The translations under genes were made by a program, and so were the position numbers. DNA of 64,000 nt from Eupeodes corollae (lineage: Eukaryota; Arthropoda; Insecta; Diptera; Syrphidae). The notes below the pieces were generated by a model. The model did no database searches. It was not told the DNA's origin and saw nothing but the letters and a program-made list of their open reading frames with translations. Within the stretch, counting starts at the first letter, position 1. Every line of letters begins with the position of its first letter. The stretch is taken from positions 65,440,946 to 65,504,945 of the forward strand of contig NC_079147.1 of the NCBI RefSeq assembly GCF_945859685.1, read 5' to 3'. This document shows, piece after piece, positions 42,990 to 55,910 of this stretch.

Positions 42990-44290
42990 TTACAACCAAG
43001 TTTTAAATCGTTTTCAAGTACCGCCACTTGAATTGTCAGGGACGGTTCATACTTCTAACGAAGACAAAGCAAATACACTTGCAAATACTTTTGCTAGCAA
43101 TTATGATACTACCATTAACCTCTACAACGATCCTGTTTTAACAAAACTTGTAGATACTTGTGTCATTGAATTCAATAGAACTTCAATAATTCCTCTGCAG
43201 AGGAATTAATTTCTGTTGAAGACATTGTGTTTTTAATATGTGATCTTAAGAATAAAAATCTCTTAGAATGCATGGTATTCTAAATCAATTCCTTTAAGAA
43301 CTTCCAATGAGTGGATTTGTTTATTTAACTTCTGGAATAATTGCCTGTTTCAAAATTCAATATTTCCCACTAAATGGAAGATGGCAAAAGTTGTTTCAAT
43401 ATTGAAATCTGGAACCCCGAAGTGATCCACTAAGTTATAGGCCAATAAGCCTACTATATAGTACAAGTAAGATTTTTGAAAAATTAATTTGCTGAAAATT
43501 AGAATATTTTTTTAATGAAAAAAATATCATAGCAATGGTTTCCGAAGAGAACATAACACGTCACACTCGGCTCTAAGAATCTGTAGACACAGACAAGAAA
43601 AATTTAGAGAAAAAAAGTAAACAGTATTAGGTTTGCTAGATGTTGAAAAAGCTTTTGACACTGTTTGGCACAATGCACTCATTCTAAAACTCATTATAAA
43701 AGAATGTCCAACTTTTTTGATTAAAATAATAGGAAGTTTCTTAAGTGATAGAAAATTTGTAGTTTCACTTAATAGAAAAAAATCAGTCTCGAAAACCTGC
43801 TGAGGTTCCTCAAGGATCAATGTTATATTCTACTTTATTCAATATTTGTATCTCCAATTTTCCAGTCTTGCCAAATTGTGAATTTGGTATGTATGCAGGT
43901 GACATTGCGATATTATCATCCGATGAAGATCCTGACAATATTAAACAATACTCAAACTGATTTAGAAATTATTTTCGAATATTTCAAACACAAGAAAATT
44001 AAACTTAATGCTGCGAAAAGTCAACATATCTTTTTCACCAGAAAACGAAATGATTGTTTCTTATCCAAACGTAATATCAACTTTAATAACTGTAATATAC
44101 TTTGGGTAAGCTCTGTCAAGTATTTAGGTACTTACTTAGATAAGAAGTTGACCTTCAAGGAACAAACAGAAGTGACAGCAAATAAAATAAATCTCGATAC
44201 TAAAGAAACACTGTTATATGGATCGCCCGTTTGGAGTAATTGTACTCAAATGCATATTAAAAAATATAACATTAAAAATAAATGGTAGAA
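42990..44290 (+). mobile_element. Jockey-like LINE reverse transcriptase fragment, plus strand
   Basis: Plus-strand pieces in order: AEELISVEDIVFLICDLKNK (43200), a degraded WKMAKVVSILKSG block (43375), LGLLDVEKAFDTVWHNALIL (about 43635-43690), FLIKIIGSFLSDRKFVVSLN, VPQGSMLYSTLFNICISNFP (about 43805-43865), then MYAGDIAILSSDEDPDNIKQ where YADD has become YAGD, and ILWVSSVKYLGTYLDKKLTF and ETLLYGSPVWSNCTQMHIKK. Frames change several times. The C-terminus ends at a stop near 44288. The changed catalytic residue and stops mean it is dead. Confidence 0.7.
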
Positions 44291-45384
44291 GTATGCACAA
44301 TATTTTGTATTAACATCTTAAAATCCATAAACTGCGCTTATTTAAGCATTTCCACTAATAAATATTTTCCTCAGTCGGGTAGGTAATAAAACACATTTTT
44401 TAAATGGAAACCCGCATATCTGCAATAAAGCTTTATTTTAAGATCGTTAGTACCACAGTGATTTTCTCTTATATTCACTTTAAACTCATGAAAACCAGAG
44501 GAAAGGCTCTTATAACAATCAGCTATAAGATATTTACAAAGGTACTTTTCTATTTATAGTGAAATCAAGAAAGGTGTGAAAAACCCATATTTCCCATATA
44601 TTTATGTGAAAATATAATTTTTTCTCACAATAGCCGCAATCAAGCATATCCACATCAGTGACATTGTCAAAGTGACAGCATTGATTTCCTCCAAGATGGA
44701 TGATCCGTCGTCGTGTTCGTGTTGTCGTGATTACCCTATAATTGCATTCAGTATCAGTAGTTTCTTGTATTATTTACCCCTATCATCATTAAATCCCTCA
44801 CTTCACTTTGTTTTTCCCGTCAAAACAGCAACAACAACATCAACGACAAAAACAACAACTGCAAATTAAGTGTCACTTCAATCGTTGTTGGTGTAGTACT
44901 CATTCATTGTCGTAGATCGTAGAAATCGTCCCGCTCGTTGCGCCGCATGAAGTTGATCACGATCACTGTCATTATCGAGCATGTTCACACAGTAGCACCC
45001 CTATCATCTATGCTGCTATTATACTGCCACTGCGTGCCTTTTTTCCTGTGGTAATTCATGACAGTTCACACGAGAATGTCATAAAAAGAAAGACAAAAAG
45101 ATCCATTTCCCTTCTTTTTCCCTGTACGCATGAGGTTTTTCAATGGATGGCGTTTTTGTGGTTGTTGTCGTGTTGTTAATTTCATCAATAAATTTCCTGA
45201 CAGAAGAAAAAAGGGAGTGTGTTAAAAGAATCTACATATGAGCAAAGCTATCTGAATTCTGATATCAGCTTTCTGCTAATTGCCACAGCAATCAAAAAGA
45301 GAGAACTAAGGAAAACTAACCCTTTGATATAACACAGAACACAGAGGAAATTTTCAATCCTTTGTTGTTAGGAAATTATTTATA
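44291..45384. other. No recognisable gene
   Basis: Host-like spacer. CAACAACAACATCAACGACAAAAACAACAA-type low complexity at about 44827. A 65-codon frame at 44672 has no motif and is not called. Confidence 0.4.
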
Positions 45385-45601
45385 ACAGGTGCTTTTTTCG
45401 ATGTATGGAACTTTAAGTTGGTAAGAGTGGAGGCCATTTTGTCAGCTGTCAAGTGATTTATTTTAAGTTTCATTTGGCGTTCTAACATGAATAGAATGGA
45501 GTTAGAAAATTATCTTTATCATTCTTTCTAATAAAGTAAATTTTATGTCAATTGAAAAAAAAAAAAAATTTAAAATGATGAAGCTCTTTAAAAACACCCT
45601 T
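45385..45601. mobile_element. Short mariner-type MITE, 217 bp
   Basis: Left end ACAGGTGCTTTTTTCGATG, right end AAAAACACCCTT, TA on both sides (45383-45384 and 45602-45603). Internal text GGCCATTTTGTCAGCTGTCAA matches the left part of the element at 294 (GACCATTTTGTCAGCTGTCAA). No coding capacity. It must have relied on transposase from a related full-length element. Confidence 0.65.
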
Positions 45602-48600
45602 TAAAAGAACTTGAGTTGTAGTTTGTTTTTGTTCGTGTCTTTCTCTTCTCTGTGGTGTGACATGTGTGGTGTGTTTGAGAATTGACTTTTTTCACTTTTG
45701 TTTGAAATATGACAAATGACTGACAAACAAATGAATAACGACGAACAAAAACCATGGGAGATGTGGAAGAAACACTTGTTCAAAAAATATCACAATGAAA
45801 AATAATTTACACATCTCCAGAGCCTGGAGTTTTTGGAAAGACATTTTTGTTGTATTGGTACTTTGGTTTCATTTCTTTTTCTATTGAAAAATATTTGAGA
45901 AATGTTTTTGAAAAAAATTATGACAGTTCAATGTTCGTGTTCAACAGGCTTCAGATATTCAAAAAGAAAACAAAACCACAAAATTGGGAGTAAAATAAAG
46001 TCCTTCTGATCCGAATCCGAATCATCCAAGAAAAAGGGCATAAATCATATTTGTTGATTCCTTATTGGAGCTTTAAGGATTATGGTCTAGAAACATGTGG
46101 ACATTTTTTGATATAAAAGTTTAAATGAAAAATTAACAAATGGACGTTTTTAAGTTGCCTAATGATAATATCCGTCTTATTATGCAATTACAAAATTAGG
46201 TTTTCTTTCTTTTGTGGAATAATGAATTTTAGATGTGTTTTTCAGCAAAGAGCTACAAAAATACTTACTTGGGGTTTCATAAGCCGCTAACTGTCTTTAA
46301 ATTTAAATAAAGCGCATATGAGATATTCTTGAAATTTTGTATTGGTTTGAAAAGCTCATCACCGGAATATCGAAACTTGCCATGAAACTGGAAAATTCTA
46401 AGTTTTAATTGAACAACATGCGACAATACTGTCTTAATAGCATGAAATAAAGGCCAAAAAAAGATCGAAACTAAAGGCCAAATATTTTCAACCGAAGCTC
46501 TAGGTAATCCCGTCACATATCAGATTCGACGGTTTTATAATTTTAGCATACTTTATTTAATATTTTGAATGTAGGCGTTTTTAATGTCCATAAATACTAT
46601 ATTGTAACTATTTGAGTGGAATGGATTAAAAGGTGTAATTTTCATAACTGCCGCTTAAATCTGGCTAAATTTGACCAATGGCATGGGATAAGATGCCTTC
46701 AAAGGTTGCTGACTGTTTTTTGGCATATTCGCATAGGTCTGGGGGCTTTAAAGTACACACCAAGAGTGAGTACATTGAGGAAAGATTAAATTTCGGTGAT
46801 CAATTTAAACACATATCCTTCTGATAAGGTGAAGATGAGCGATCATACCCTTGAATATCTCGTGTGTGTCGCTTTAGAACAATTTGAAATACTACTGAAT
46901 AAAGTAGTCTTAATACAAACCCAGGCTTTTAAAGAGCAGTTAAAACAAAAACACAAGATGGTTGACATGAATAAAAAATTATGAGGATTCATTGAAATAT
47001 ATATAAAGTGGTTAGGCTCAGCGGAGTCACCGTTAGTAAACAAAAATAGTGTACTCGAAAAGAACAAGAATGATTATTTAAAAAAGCTCTTCGTGTCCAG
47101 TGTTATTTTTTATGTGATTTGACCTTACTTGCAACTGTTACGAATAGATTATACTACCGAGCATGGCTAACTTAAGAAATTATGTCTTAAGTTAATTCTG
47201 CGCTATAAAAAGTACATAACCAGTAAAATACTTTAAAGTGACACAGGCAACATCTGCCCAAATAGGTGGTAGATAAAACTGAAAACCCCTATATGAAAAC
47301 CCTTTACTTTTAAAATGATAAAATTGCATGGTTTTTAGAAAAAAAGGAAAGAATGTATTGCTTCTAAAGTGAGAAAAATAGAGCATTAATAATGTGCGGC
47401 TGAAAAATTAATCTCTTAACTTTAAAGTACCCTCAAAATGGAGCTTAAAGATGTTCCAAATTCGAGTGTATTGGCAAATTTACTTGACAGGAGGAGGTGT
47501 TAGAACTACCTTCATCGATAGAACGTTGTCTATACAATTAATGATAAAACAATGTGGAGTAAGCTATGAGGCATGTTACACGAACTCATGTTCTGTTATG
47601 GTCTCAATATCATTCTAAAGCGATATTTCCTGATAATCTTGTTTGTATGTTGTTCTACAAATAGTAGGACGCAGTTAAGATTAAGATTTTATTTAAATTA
47701 GAAGAGTTCTTAATTCGACAATTTTAATTGTTGAGATAAGTCGTTTCGAAATGAGCCCAATTGCTAAAGATAATGTTTCCATGCAAACTTCGATTAGTTT
47801 TCAAAAGCTCTTGTCTTTATATTATGATCTTTTACCTAAAGTACTTGGAACTTGGCGTTATTTCACTAAACATTTTAGAGCCTGCTTTTGTTCCCAGGAT
47901 ATTTTCGAAGAAAACCAACTTTTAAAAACTGTCTCTACCATTTCACTTTGTCGGAAAGGTTTTTTATTGGCTTTTAATTGTATTTTTCAAATTTTGTTTA
48001 TTTACCCCTTATTCAAATCCGACTTTAAGATTAATGAATCAAGTCGGATTTTATAGAAATAATTTCTTTAAGTTCGAAAAAACACGTATTTAAGCTTTTT
48101 GGGGCTATCTAAATCTATAATACGTTTCTTCAATATTCACTTAAGATATTCAAATTATTTCATTGTGATATTCGAAAAAACTTCAAAAGTTGTTAGATTG
48201 CACCTTTCTTACATAACTAACCCTTAACTATTTATGCTAAAACAGTTTTAAACAGAAAAAGTGAAAACGGTTTGAAAGTAAGTTCTATTCTTGTAACAAA
48301 TATGTTGTCTTTTTAATTGTATTGTATCAAGGTTTTAAATTATATTAAAAAATATGAAAATAATATTGAATCAAACTTCAGCAAATAATTCAAATTAATG
48401 TTTGGATTCGAAATTAGCTCTAAAAATTAAGTCAAAGACGTTTTTTCTTTCAAAACTATGAAATTACTAAGGGACCTTCTACCTTCGTGGTTTGAAAAAA
48501 TTGATTTTTTTGTTTGCATATTTCTAATGTAAACATAGCTAAAAAATGCTCGGTGAACAATTTGATCGAAAGCATGTTGGTTTAAAAGATATCGAGCCTC

Positions 48601-49779
48601 AAACCCAGCCCCACCCTGCCTATTTACTTCACTCAGAGGCAGGTGTCGCGGCAAACTATTATTCCAAATACCGAGTGGAATCGATATATTTATTGGGGTT
48701 TTGTTATTGTGTTCGAAAAATACGCTAAACGTTGAAGAAAGAGAGCTGTACTGTCCTGGCATAGCTGATTGAATTGTAAGTTCTGCCAATCGTGTTTAAT
48801 TGCAATATTTATCTTTAAACGCGTTTTGTTTCCAAAAATTAGTGTTTTTAAAAACTCTTGGCACGATTTTGACGACTCTATAGAAGAAATCTTAAATCTG
48901 TAAAATGGTACTTATTCACAATACAGGTCTAGACACAAGCTTTTTAAAGTCGTTTTAGATTGAAAAACATTGTCAAAAAGCGCAATTTATTTTCAAATCG
49001 CTGCTATTTTCTATTTTCTGCTTGTTTCCATACCTAATCAACGTTCTAAAAATTAAGGTAAACATGTTTTTTTTTCTTGATTGAAGGTTTTAAAGCTGAG
49101 ATATCGTGCCAGCTATTCTACTCCGTCGCACCGGCAGCAGTGCATTCAACGAAGCGCCAAGGGCAAATTTTACAAAAAAAAAACTTTTTTGTTTTTCATT
49201 ACAGTTTGAGAATTCACAAATCAAAAAAAAATTTGTCGTTCAAATATCATGTGTAGATTTTTTGCAATCCATGCTTGAATAATAGGCCCAAACTCGACCC
49301 CCTTCAATTGCACGATTTCTCAAAACTTAATAAATTATCAAAATATAGACACATATTAATGCGAATTTCCAGAAACTTAGTAAAATACTAAAAAGATTTA
49401 CATTATTTCCAGAAGAGAAAGATTTGTTCCTTGAAAAACTCATTACAACTCAGTTTTAACTTAACTTTACAAACCTCGTGTTTGGTTGTTTTTAGAATTT
49501 TTAAATGGGCATATTTTATAAACAATTAAAAAAGTGTTTACTGGGATTATTTAAAAACTTAACAAATTAAACTAAATTATTAGATCAAATTAATTAATTG
49601 ATTTTGTCATGTATTTTTTCTTAAAATTTTAATAAAATCAGAAACGTTATTTTTTCCAGTTTCTTTAATTTATTTTTAAGTGTACTAGCTTAAGAACTTA
49701 CAATACTTACATAAATGCGCACAACCTTTTATCATAAAACCTTTAGTTTTAATTCTAAAAACCTTAAGACTTCGAGAAA
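45602..49779. other. No confirmed gene; one 120-codon minus-strand frame
   Basis: Mostly AT-rich. A minus-strand frame at 48427-48789 has more balanced composition (NISIPLGIWNNSLPRHLPLS, FDQIVHRAFFSYVYI) but no recognised family; 48530-48790 and 49090-49170 also have a higher G+C content and may be part of an old repeat. Small frames at 46796 and 47751 are not convincing. Confidence 0.35.
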
Positions 49780-50740
49780 TTTGAAAATGTTCAAGTCGAT
49801 AAAATTTATTCCTAAACATTTTTAAATCACCAACCATATTTTGATTAGTTAGTTTGTTTTCAAAATACATTTTTTTTAACGAGATTTTTAGTCGCAAACC
49901 AATTTTTACCAATTTTAGTAGCATTTCTTAAAAGCTTTCTTATGTAAACATATACAAATTGGATGAATGAAATTAATTTGAAGTCGATGACTTCTATTAT
50001 TCACAACGTATCGAGAACCGAAAATCAATATTTACTAAATGTGCGTACTTTTTTTGTGGATTTTATTTTTTTAGAAAAAACGGACTGTTGGATTTTTATA
50101 AAAAATTTAAATGATGTCTAAAATAATATTGTCTGCGAGAAGAAATTAGTTTGAATATTTTTAATTTTAAAAAAGAAATTCGAGTCGAAAATAAGTGATT
50201 ACCAACTTTTAGTATTTTTTTATAACTTTTCCATTTTTTTTCAGATAACTGTCAAAATTTTACCAAATTTTAAAAAACAATATTTTTTATAAGAAGAAAT
50301 TAGTTTAAAGCCATAATCTTAAATTTTTGAAAAGATATTTGAGTCAAAAATCAATTTTTGCGAACTTCTAGTTATGTTTCTTCTAGGTTTTAATTTTTTG
50401 TACAAGAAACTTTCAGTTTGATTTTTCTCAAAATCTTATGAGATGACTTTTTTGTTCTGCATCTTTTTGCATTATTATATGTATTTCAAAATTTATTTGC
50501 AGTCGATATCTCTACTGGTTCTTGAGTTATGATCGACGAAAAAAACTTCGAAAACGTACGGACGTACGTACAAACGCACGTACAGGCATCTCTCTACAAA
50601 TCTCCTATTTCGACTCAAGACTAGGGACCTTGAAACGTCGAGAAATGTCAAAATTTTCAATTCTACAAATGGGACATCTACATCTGTACGAAGTACAGGA
50701 CATATAAATGAAGCTCATCACCAAATATCAGCCTTTTCGG
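49780..50740. repeat. Dispersed non-coding repeat, copy A
   Basis: Aligns with 60640-61080 (for example GAGATTTTTAG, AATTTTAGTAGCATTT, GACTGTTGGATTTTTAT) and with 63500-63610 (ACTAGGGACCTTGAAACGTC against CTCTAGGGACCTAGAAACGT). Runs of CGTACGGACGTACGTAC lie at 50560. No coding capacity; copy A is continuous where copy B is split. Confidence 0.6.
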
Positions 50741-53624
50741 AGTTTTTTGCACATGCCTTTCATTTTTTTATCAATTTTTTTTGGATTATAAATGTTTTAA
50801 AATATTCTTCAATTTAGTCAAATTTGAATAATTTTAAGTTTTCTTTCCACGTCATATAATTTAATACAAGTCCAACTGCTTGGAAATGATTTTTTTAGTA
50901 GGAACCATTTTTCATCACTTTCTTTGCAGAAATCTGCCCTAGTTTCCAATAATAGTCATACAAGGTTAACTTTTAGTAAAATAAATAAATGATTGGCATA
51001 TCTGTTCGTTTCCATTTTTATGTTCTTCCTAAAAATCATCCCTCTAATAATTTTATATCTTAAAAAATACGAAGAGAAACACACGAGCGCACCCTACCCA
51101 CACCACATCATGTTTTAATTTATCACCTCCATTAAACAATTTAATAATATTTCTTTATTTAGACATGAAATCGGGCTCCTGCTGGATATAGCTGCTGAAA
51201 CATTTTAATAATAATATAGAACAAAATCCGATAGCGTAAAAATTCTTCTTCAAAACCTTCCATAGACGAAAGACTAGAGGACGGTATTTTCTCTCTTAAA
51301 AGTCTGTATTCTGGTGTAGGAAGCTAAATTAGGTGTTCGTGTCATCAGCGTTCGTCGTCTCTGCCGTTGTTGTTGTCAGTATAGTAGGAAGGAATCAAAA
51401 ATTAATTCACTTGTTCCAGAACTTATCTGTCTGCGCGTATCTTCTTCTTTAATAATACAAAAATATATCCTGAAAACCAACACACACCACTCTTTTGTCT
51501 ACGTTATCTGTCTGCCGTCTTGGTTTGGGTTCATTTTCTGCAATCTTTCCCTTTAGTGTCCCCTTAAAGTTGACGGGATAGATTTTTCCCTTTAAATTGT
51601 GACGTGTGCTCCCCCAGGTCCCATCAGTCGAGATTTTCGCTGTATAGGCAAAGGCTGAGGCAAGGCCTATACCTATATAGAATGACTCTATTTTCGGAAT
51701 GAGTGTGTAAGTTTTTGTTTCCCACATTCGAAATGCCTCAGTGACAGGCGAGTGGTTGTAATTTAATGAATTTATGATGACAGTAAAATTATTATAATTA
51801 TTATTTTCCTCTCTTGCTCGATGTCTGAAAACTCTTCTCCATCCATAAATGATTTTTCTGTATTTTTGTTCCTTTTGTAAAAGTGACAGAATGGGAGCCC
51901 TGGTCGAACAAAAACAACTTACTCACTCGTGCAAAAGATATGGGGTTAATTGCGTTAATAGCATTCTTTGGAGGGCTTGCATCGCCAGCACCATCTTCAT
52001 CAGTTAACACCACCAGTTCCATCAGCTCCGGTTCCAACTCCAGCTCCAGCACCACTTGGGATGTTGCAAAGTTGGCATTCTAATTTTCATTCTTTAATGA
52101 AATAGTTTAATGGTTATGGCTAAAGGGCGAGTAATTAGTTCACTTTCGAATACCAAAACCGAGACGAAATGAAATTGTAGGGTGGACTTGGAGACTTTAA
52201 AGCACGAAAAAAAGTCCCCCGCAAGTGTTATTTTTCTTCCTGTTCTTGTTCTCGTCTTCGTCTTCTTCGTCTTCAATTTACCAGTTAAAGAGAGGATGGC
52301 ATAAGATTTATGAATTAATTTGCTTTTATAAATTGAACAGAAGGTTAATGATGCCAAGGCCTAAGGAGAGGAATTCTTTTTCAAGATTTTTGTTCGATTT
52401 TTTATTTCGTATAATTATTAAACCTCTTTTCTGTTTGAATAACATCGTTAATGAAATTCTCTATAGATACATGTATTAGAGTCATGAAATCTTTTTTTTT
52501 ATTTAAAACAAAGTTAAGTGAAATAACATTTTCGCTGAGTAATTAATGAACGTTAGTTCTTAACGTCTTATATAAGTTGTGTGTATAGTCATAAAGTCAT
52601 AGTGAGAAATGAAGATGGTGTAATAAAATGTCAGGGGCGACTTCAGACTTTTTAAAGTAATTAAGGACAAATCAATTGAATTAAGTTTTGTAAAATCCAA
52701 TTTATTATGTTAAAGGTTAGAGTTTTTAAGTTTTTATTGAAATTTGTTTAATTATATAGGAATGCATTTCATTATAGCAATTAAATTCAAGAAGTATAAA
52801 GGCTTTGAATGAATGTGTGCCAAATTTTAAGCTTTACAATTTGAATTCTTAAAACACTTAGGTTTTGGGTGATTCAATCAAAGTCGTTCATTAAATATTT
52901 CTGTCTTCATAGCTTAGGGATGAATTTTTGCATGTTTAGAGCTTGCTCAAGTGCTAAGAATTTCAATATTTCAGTTTTTGAAAGTGGATAAACCAACATA
53001 ATGCATTATTTTTTGTAGAAAAGAAGATTCAAAGGAAGTTTAATATGGACTTTCATTTCTGTCAGATGATAACAGCCCATAGTTTGGCTGTCGATAAATA
53101 TGAAGAAAGATCCTTCTATCTGTTAGTGCTACTGGGTTAAGATCTATGTAAGGCTTTAAATAGTCTGTTGGAGTGTCCGTGTCTAAGTCAATATTTTTTA
53201 TTTATAATAAACGCACACTCAAGAGGATATTACTAACATTCTAATGAAAGAACACAGTGTGAGCATTAACAAAAAAGAAGAGGAAGAATTTGAAAGGAGG
53301 TGTCGGTGAACATTCGTTTTGATTTTCTGCTAAAGAAAGAATCTTTGCATTTATCAGTACGCCCGAAGTTGGGCTCGAGGGTTTACTGATGAGCATTTCT
53401 AGAGGCAAGAGTATTTCGGTTAAAGGGGAGTACAACGTTGAAGTGAAGTAAATGAACTTATAATGTTATCACCAATCAACTTAAATGATCTACGTTGAAT
53501 ACTGTATACGAGACTTAAGCAAGTTTCAAGGGCTCCAGTTCAGAGATGGAAATTTTACTCAAGCTTCAAAAATATATACATCATGTAAATAACAGGCAGA
53601 TTAGAGGGGGAGAAAACCTTCTTG
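50741..53624. other. No confirmed gene
   Basis: Host-like spacer with moderate G+C content around 51300-52300 and TCTTCGTCTTCTTCGTCTTC at about 52252. A 47-residue frame with a hydrophobic start and Ser/Thr-rich tail (51940-52083) is possible but unsupported. Confidence 0.4.
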
Positions 53625-54760
53625 CATCACCTTAGGTTAGGTAAGATAGGTTAAAGTGGCTGTTCATGATGGAATCGGACACACTTAGGCCATTTTAATG
53701 GCCCATTGTGATGTCACATGAATCTTGAGGCTTCTTCCTTAGCTCAATGGAACCAGTTTGAGTCCCTTACGAAAAGTGAGAAGCTGATTGTGTTGATATG
53801 ATTTAGATCGTTAAAGAAGAATTCTTTTAGGTAATTCTGGCGTTCTGGAGCTAGAGCAGGGCATGTACAGAGAAGGTGAAGAACTGTTTCCTTCTCTTCC
53901 TCGTCCATGCATTTTCTGCTGGCCAGATGTTTTTTGTGACCTGACACGGGGTGATGTTATCCCACCTGGTGTTTGCCATCTTCATAGCGTCTGGCATTAG
54001 CAACAGTTTACAAGTAGGGATTGGTATGCCAGTATGTGCCAAACGTGGTAGGATGGGCTGCACTGTACCGTTCCTGGCGAGTTCATATGCCTTACAGTTA
54101 CCTGGAATATCTCTATGGCCCGGCAACCAACAAAGGTGAATATTAAACTTTTATTCCATTTTATTAGAGATGATCGACAGTTATGGACTGTTATAGAGTT
54201 AGTAGAGACAGAGTCCAGAGGTTTTATAGGGGCCTGACTATCTGAGAAAAAACGGATATTAGATGTTAATATCACGTTTTCTCTAAGCCAGGATAAGACT
54301 TCTTTTATCGCCAAAAGTTCCGCCTATAACACTCTAAAACGATTAAGAAGGCGGAATGAGAGACTTAATTTCCGTCGTTCAGAGTACACACCTCTACCAA
54401 CCCCTTCTTTTGTTTTTGAACCATCTGTATAAAAATGAATTGACTCTTCTTCCAGGTATGTCATATCCTTACAGAAAAATGTGGGAGGTATAGAAATTTG
54501 GAGTGTCTGTCAAATCGCAGTTGGAGGATGGTGTAGTTGTGTCCAAGACATTTTGTAGGAGTTCTTTAAGGATGTTAAGATGCTTTCCTGAAACTGCTTT
54601 AGCAACGTCGTCCGCATAGGCTATCACTTTGAAATCCTCCGCATCCTGACTCGTTAGGATTTCATTTACCACTATGTTCTAGATGAGAGTTGATAGTACA
54701 CCACCTTGAGGTGTCCCTCTACTAACTGATCGACTGCCAGAAAAGTTTTGAGTTAATTAT
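53625..54760 (-). mobile_element. I/LOA-like LINE, reverse transcriptase end and RNase H, minus strand
   Basis: From 54740 on the minus strand: SRGTPQGGVLSTLI, VVNEILTSQDAEDFKVIAYA and ADDVAKAVSGKHLNILKELL (catalytic YADD at about 54610-54625). The thumb is deleted; RNase H pieces follow (NIRFFSDSQAPIKPLDSVST at about 54260, CRAIEIFQV, then MDEEEKETVLHLLCTCPALA at about 53880) and the tail FFFNDLNHINTISFSLFVRD. The GHRDIPG block lies at 54120. Several stops. The 3' region and AACCTAACCTAAGG-like tail match the LINE at 30330-31870, so both are one family; 1662-2290 is a third copy. Confidence 0.75.
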
Positions 54761-54799
54761 TTTGCTAGTCAGTATTTAATTAAATCTTAGAAACTTCTT

Positions 54800-55910
54800 G
54801 CGCCATTTTTAGCTACATTTTTTACATTCCGAAAATATGGAGATGTTCCAGTCTCTTTGATTTAAATGCCAGCCATAGATAATATTAAGGTATTTCTTAC
54901 TTTAAGGATACAAGACAGCATCCACATCCACGCGGCTTTATATTTTCTATTGTAAAATGCTGCTTTAGTGAGAATTTAATAAGCTTATCATATTTTGTCG
55001 TTGCAGTTCCACATCCGAAGAACCAGGATGTGAGTCTCAAAAAGAGTATGAAAAGCTAAGAGTACTATAGTCAACAACACAAACTATTGGATTAGAAGTT
55101 GCAGAAGCTGAAAACTATAAGAATTAATTAAAATGAGAAAGAGTGTTGAAGATAAAACAGAGCCCTGTGGTACACCACTATTTATTTTGTATTTTTCAGA
55201 CTTAAACCCTCCCTATAAATATAAATGGTCGATACATTGGAGGATGAGGAGTATTAGCTTTTTTTGGAGATGGGATAGACAAATGCCGTTTTCCATTCGC
55301 TCGGAATGAGACTTGAGGAGTGGAACTGATGACAAAGCTTACACAGCAATTCTCCGCCAGCGTTGAAGAATACCTCTTAAAAAAAAAAATAGCGGTAATA
55401 GCAACCGGACCAGCGGATTTATATGTGTTAAGATCTCTTAGAACTTTTGCCACAGTACAAGTGCGAATAGAGATTGGTCCCATATAATCACTAACGGGCT
55501 TGTCTACAGGTGAAGTCATAACACTTCCTGGAAGCGTTGAGTTGACGGCGAACAACCATAAGCAAAGAGATAAGCTTTCTCTAAACAGCCATTAAATAGA
55601 GTGTCATTGACAACTATCGTAGAAACCTAGTAAGAGGAAGAATTCCTCATGTTCTTTACTAATGATCCTGTTTTTGGGACATTGCAGTATTTTTGCCGTC
55701 ATTTTTGGTCATGCAAAAATGTTATCCTTTGAATATGCAGGCTTTCCTGACTTGTTTGAACTTTTTCCTGTTCTCCTTAGTTTGGTTAACCTAAAACAAA
55801 GGAGATTTACTTCTTTGACCTTAATAACTTCTTTACTGCTCGCATCGACCCATGTGTTATTCTTAGGTGTTATATTTCTCAGCTCTTTCTCAGTAGAATC
55901 AAAATTGTGA
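54800..55910 (-). mobile_element. Jockey-like LINE, start of reverse transcriptase, minus strand
   Basis: From about 55905 on the minus strand: RNITPKNNTWVDASSKEVIK and a basic linker, then MFAVNSTLPGSVMTSPVDKP, VAKVLRDLNTYKSAGPVAIT (block 0), KRYSSTLAENCCVSFV, GKRHLSIPSPKKANTPHPPM and YRPFIF (block 1). After a gap comes KYKINSGVPQGSVLSSTLF-like sequence (about 55140-55190; the plus strand shows CAGAGCCCTGTGGTACACCA). The catalytic block is not seen. Adjoins the I/LOA-like LINE at 53625-54760. Confidence 0.65.

Noticed and set aside
44672..44869. 65-codon plus frame with Cys/Ser start and Thr-rich end
   Set aside because: Non-ATG start, ends in CAA/ACA low complexity, no motif.
51940..52083. 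47-residue frame with hydrophobic start and Ser/Thr-rich tail, like a small secreted protein
   Set aside because: Too short, Ser/Thr repeat is low complexity, and no splice or promoter evidence.
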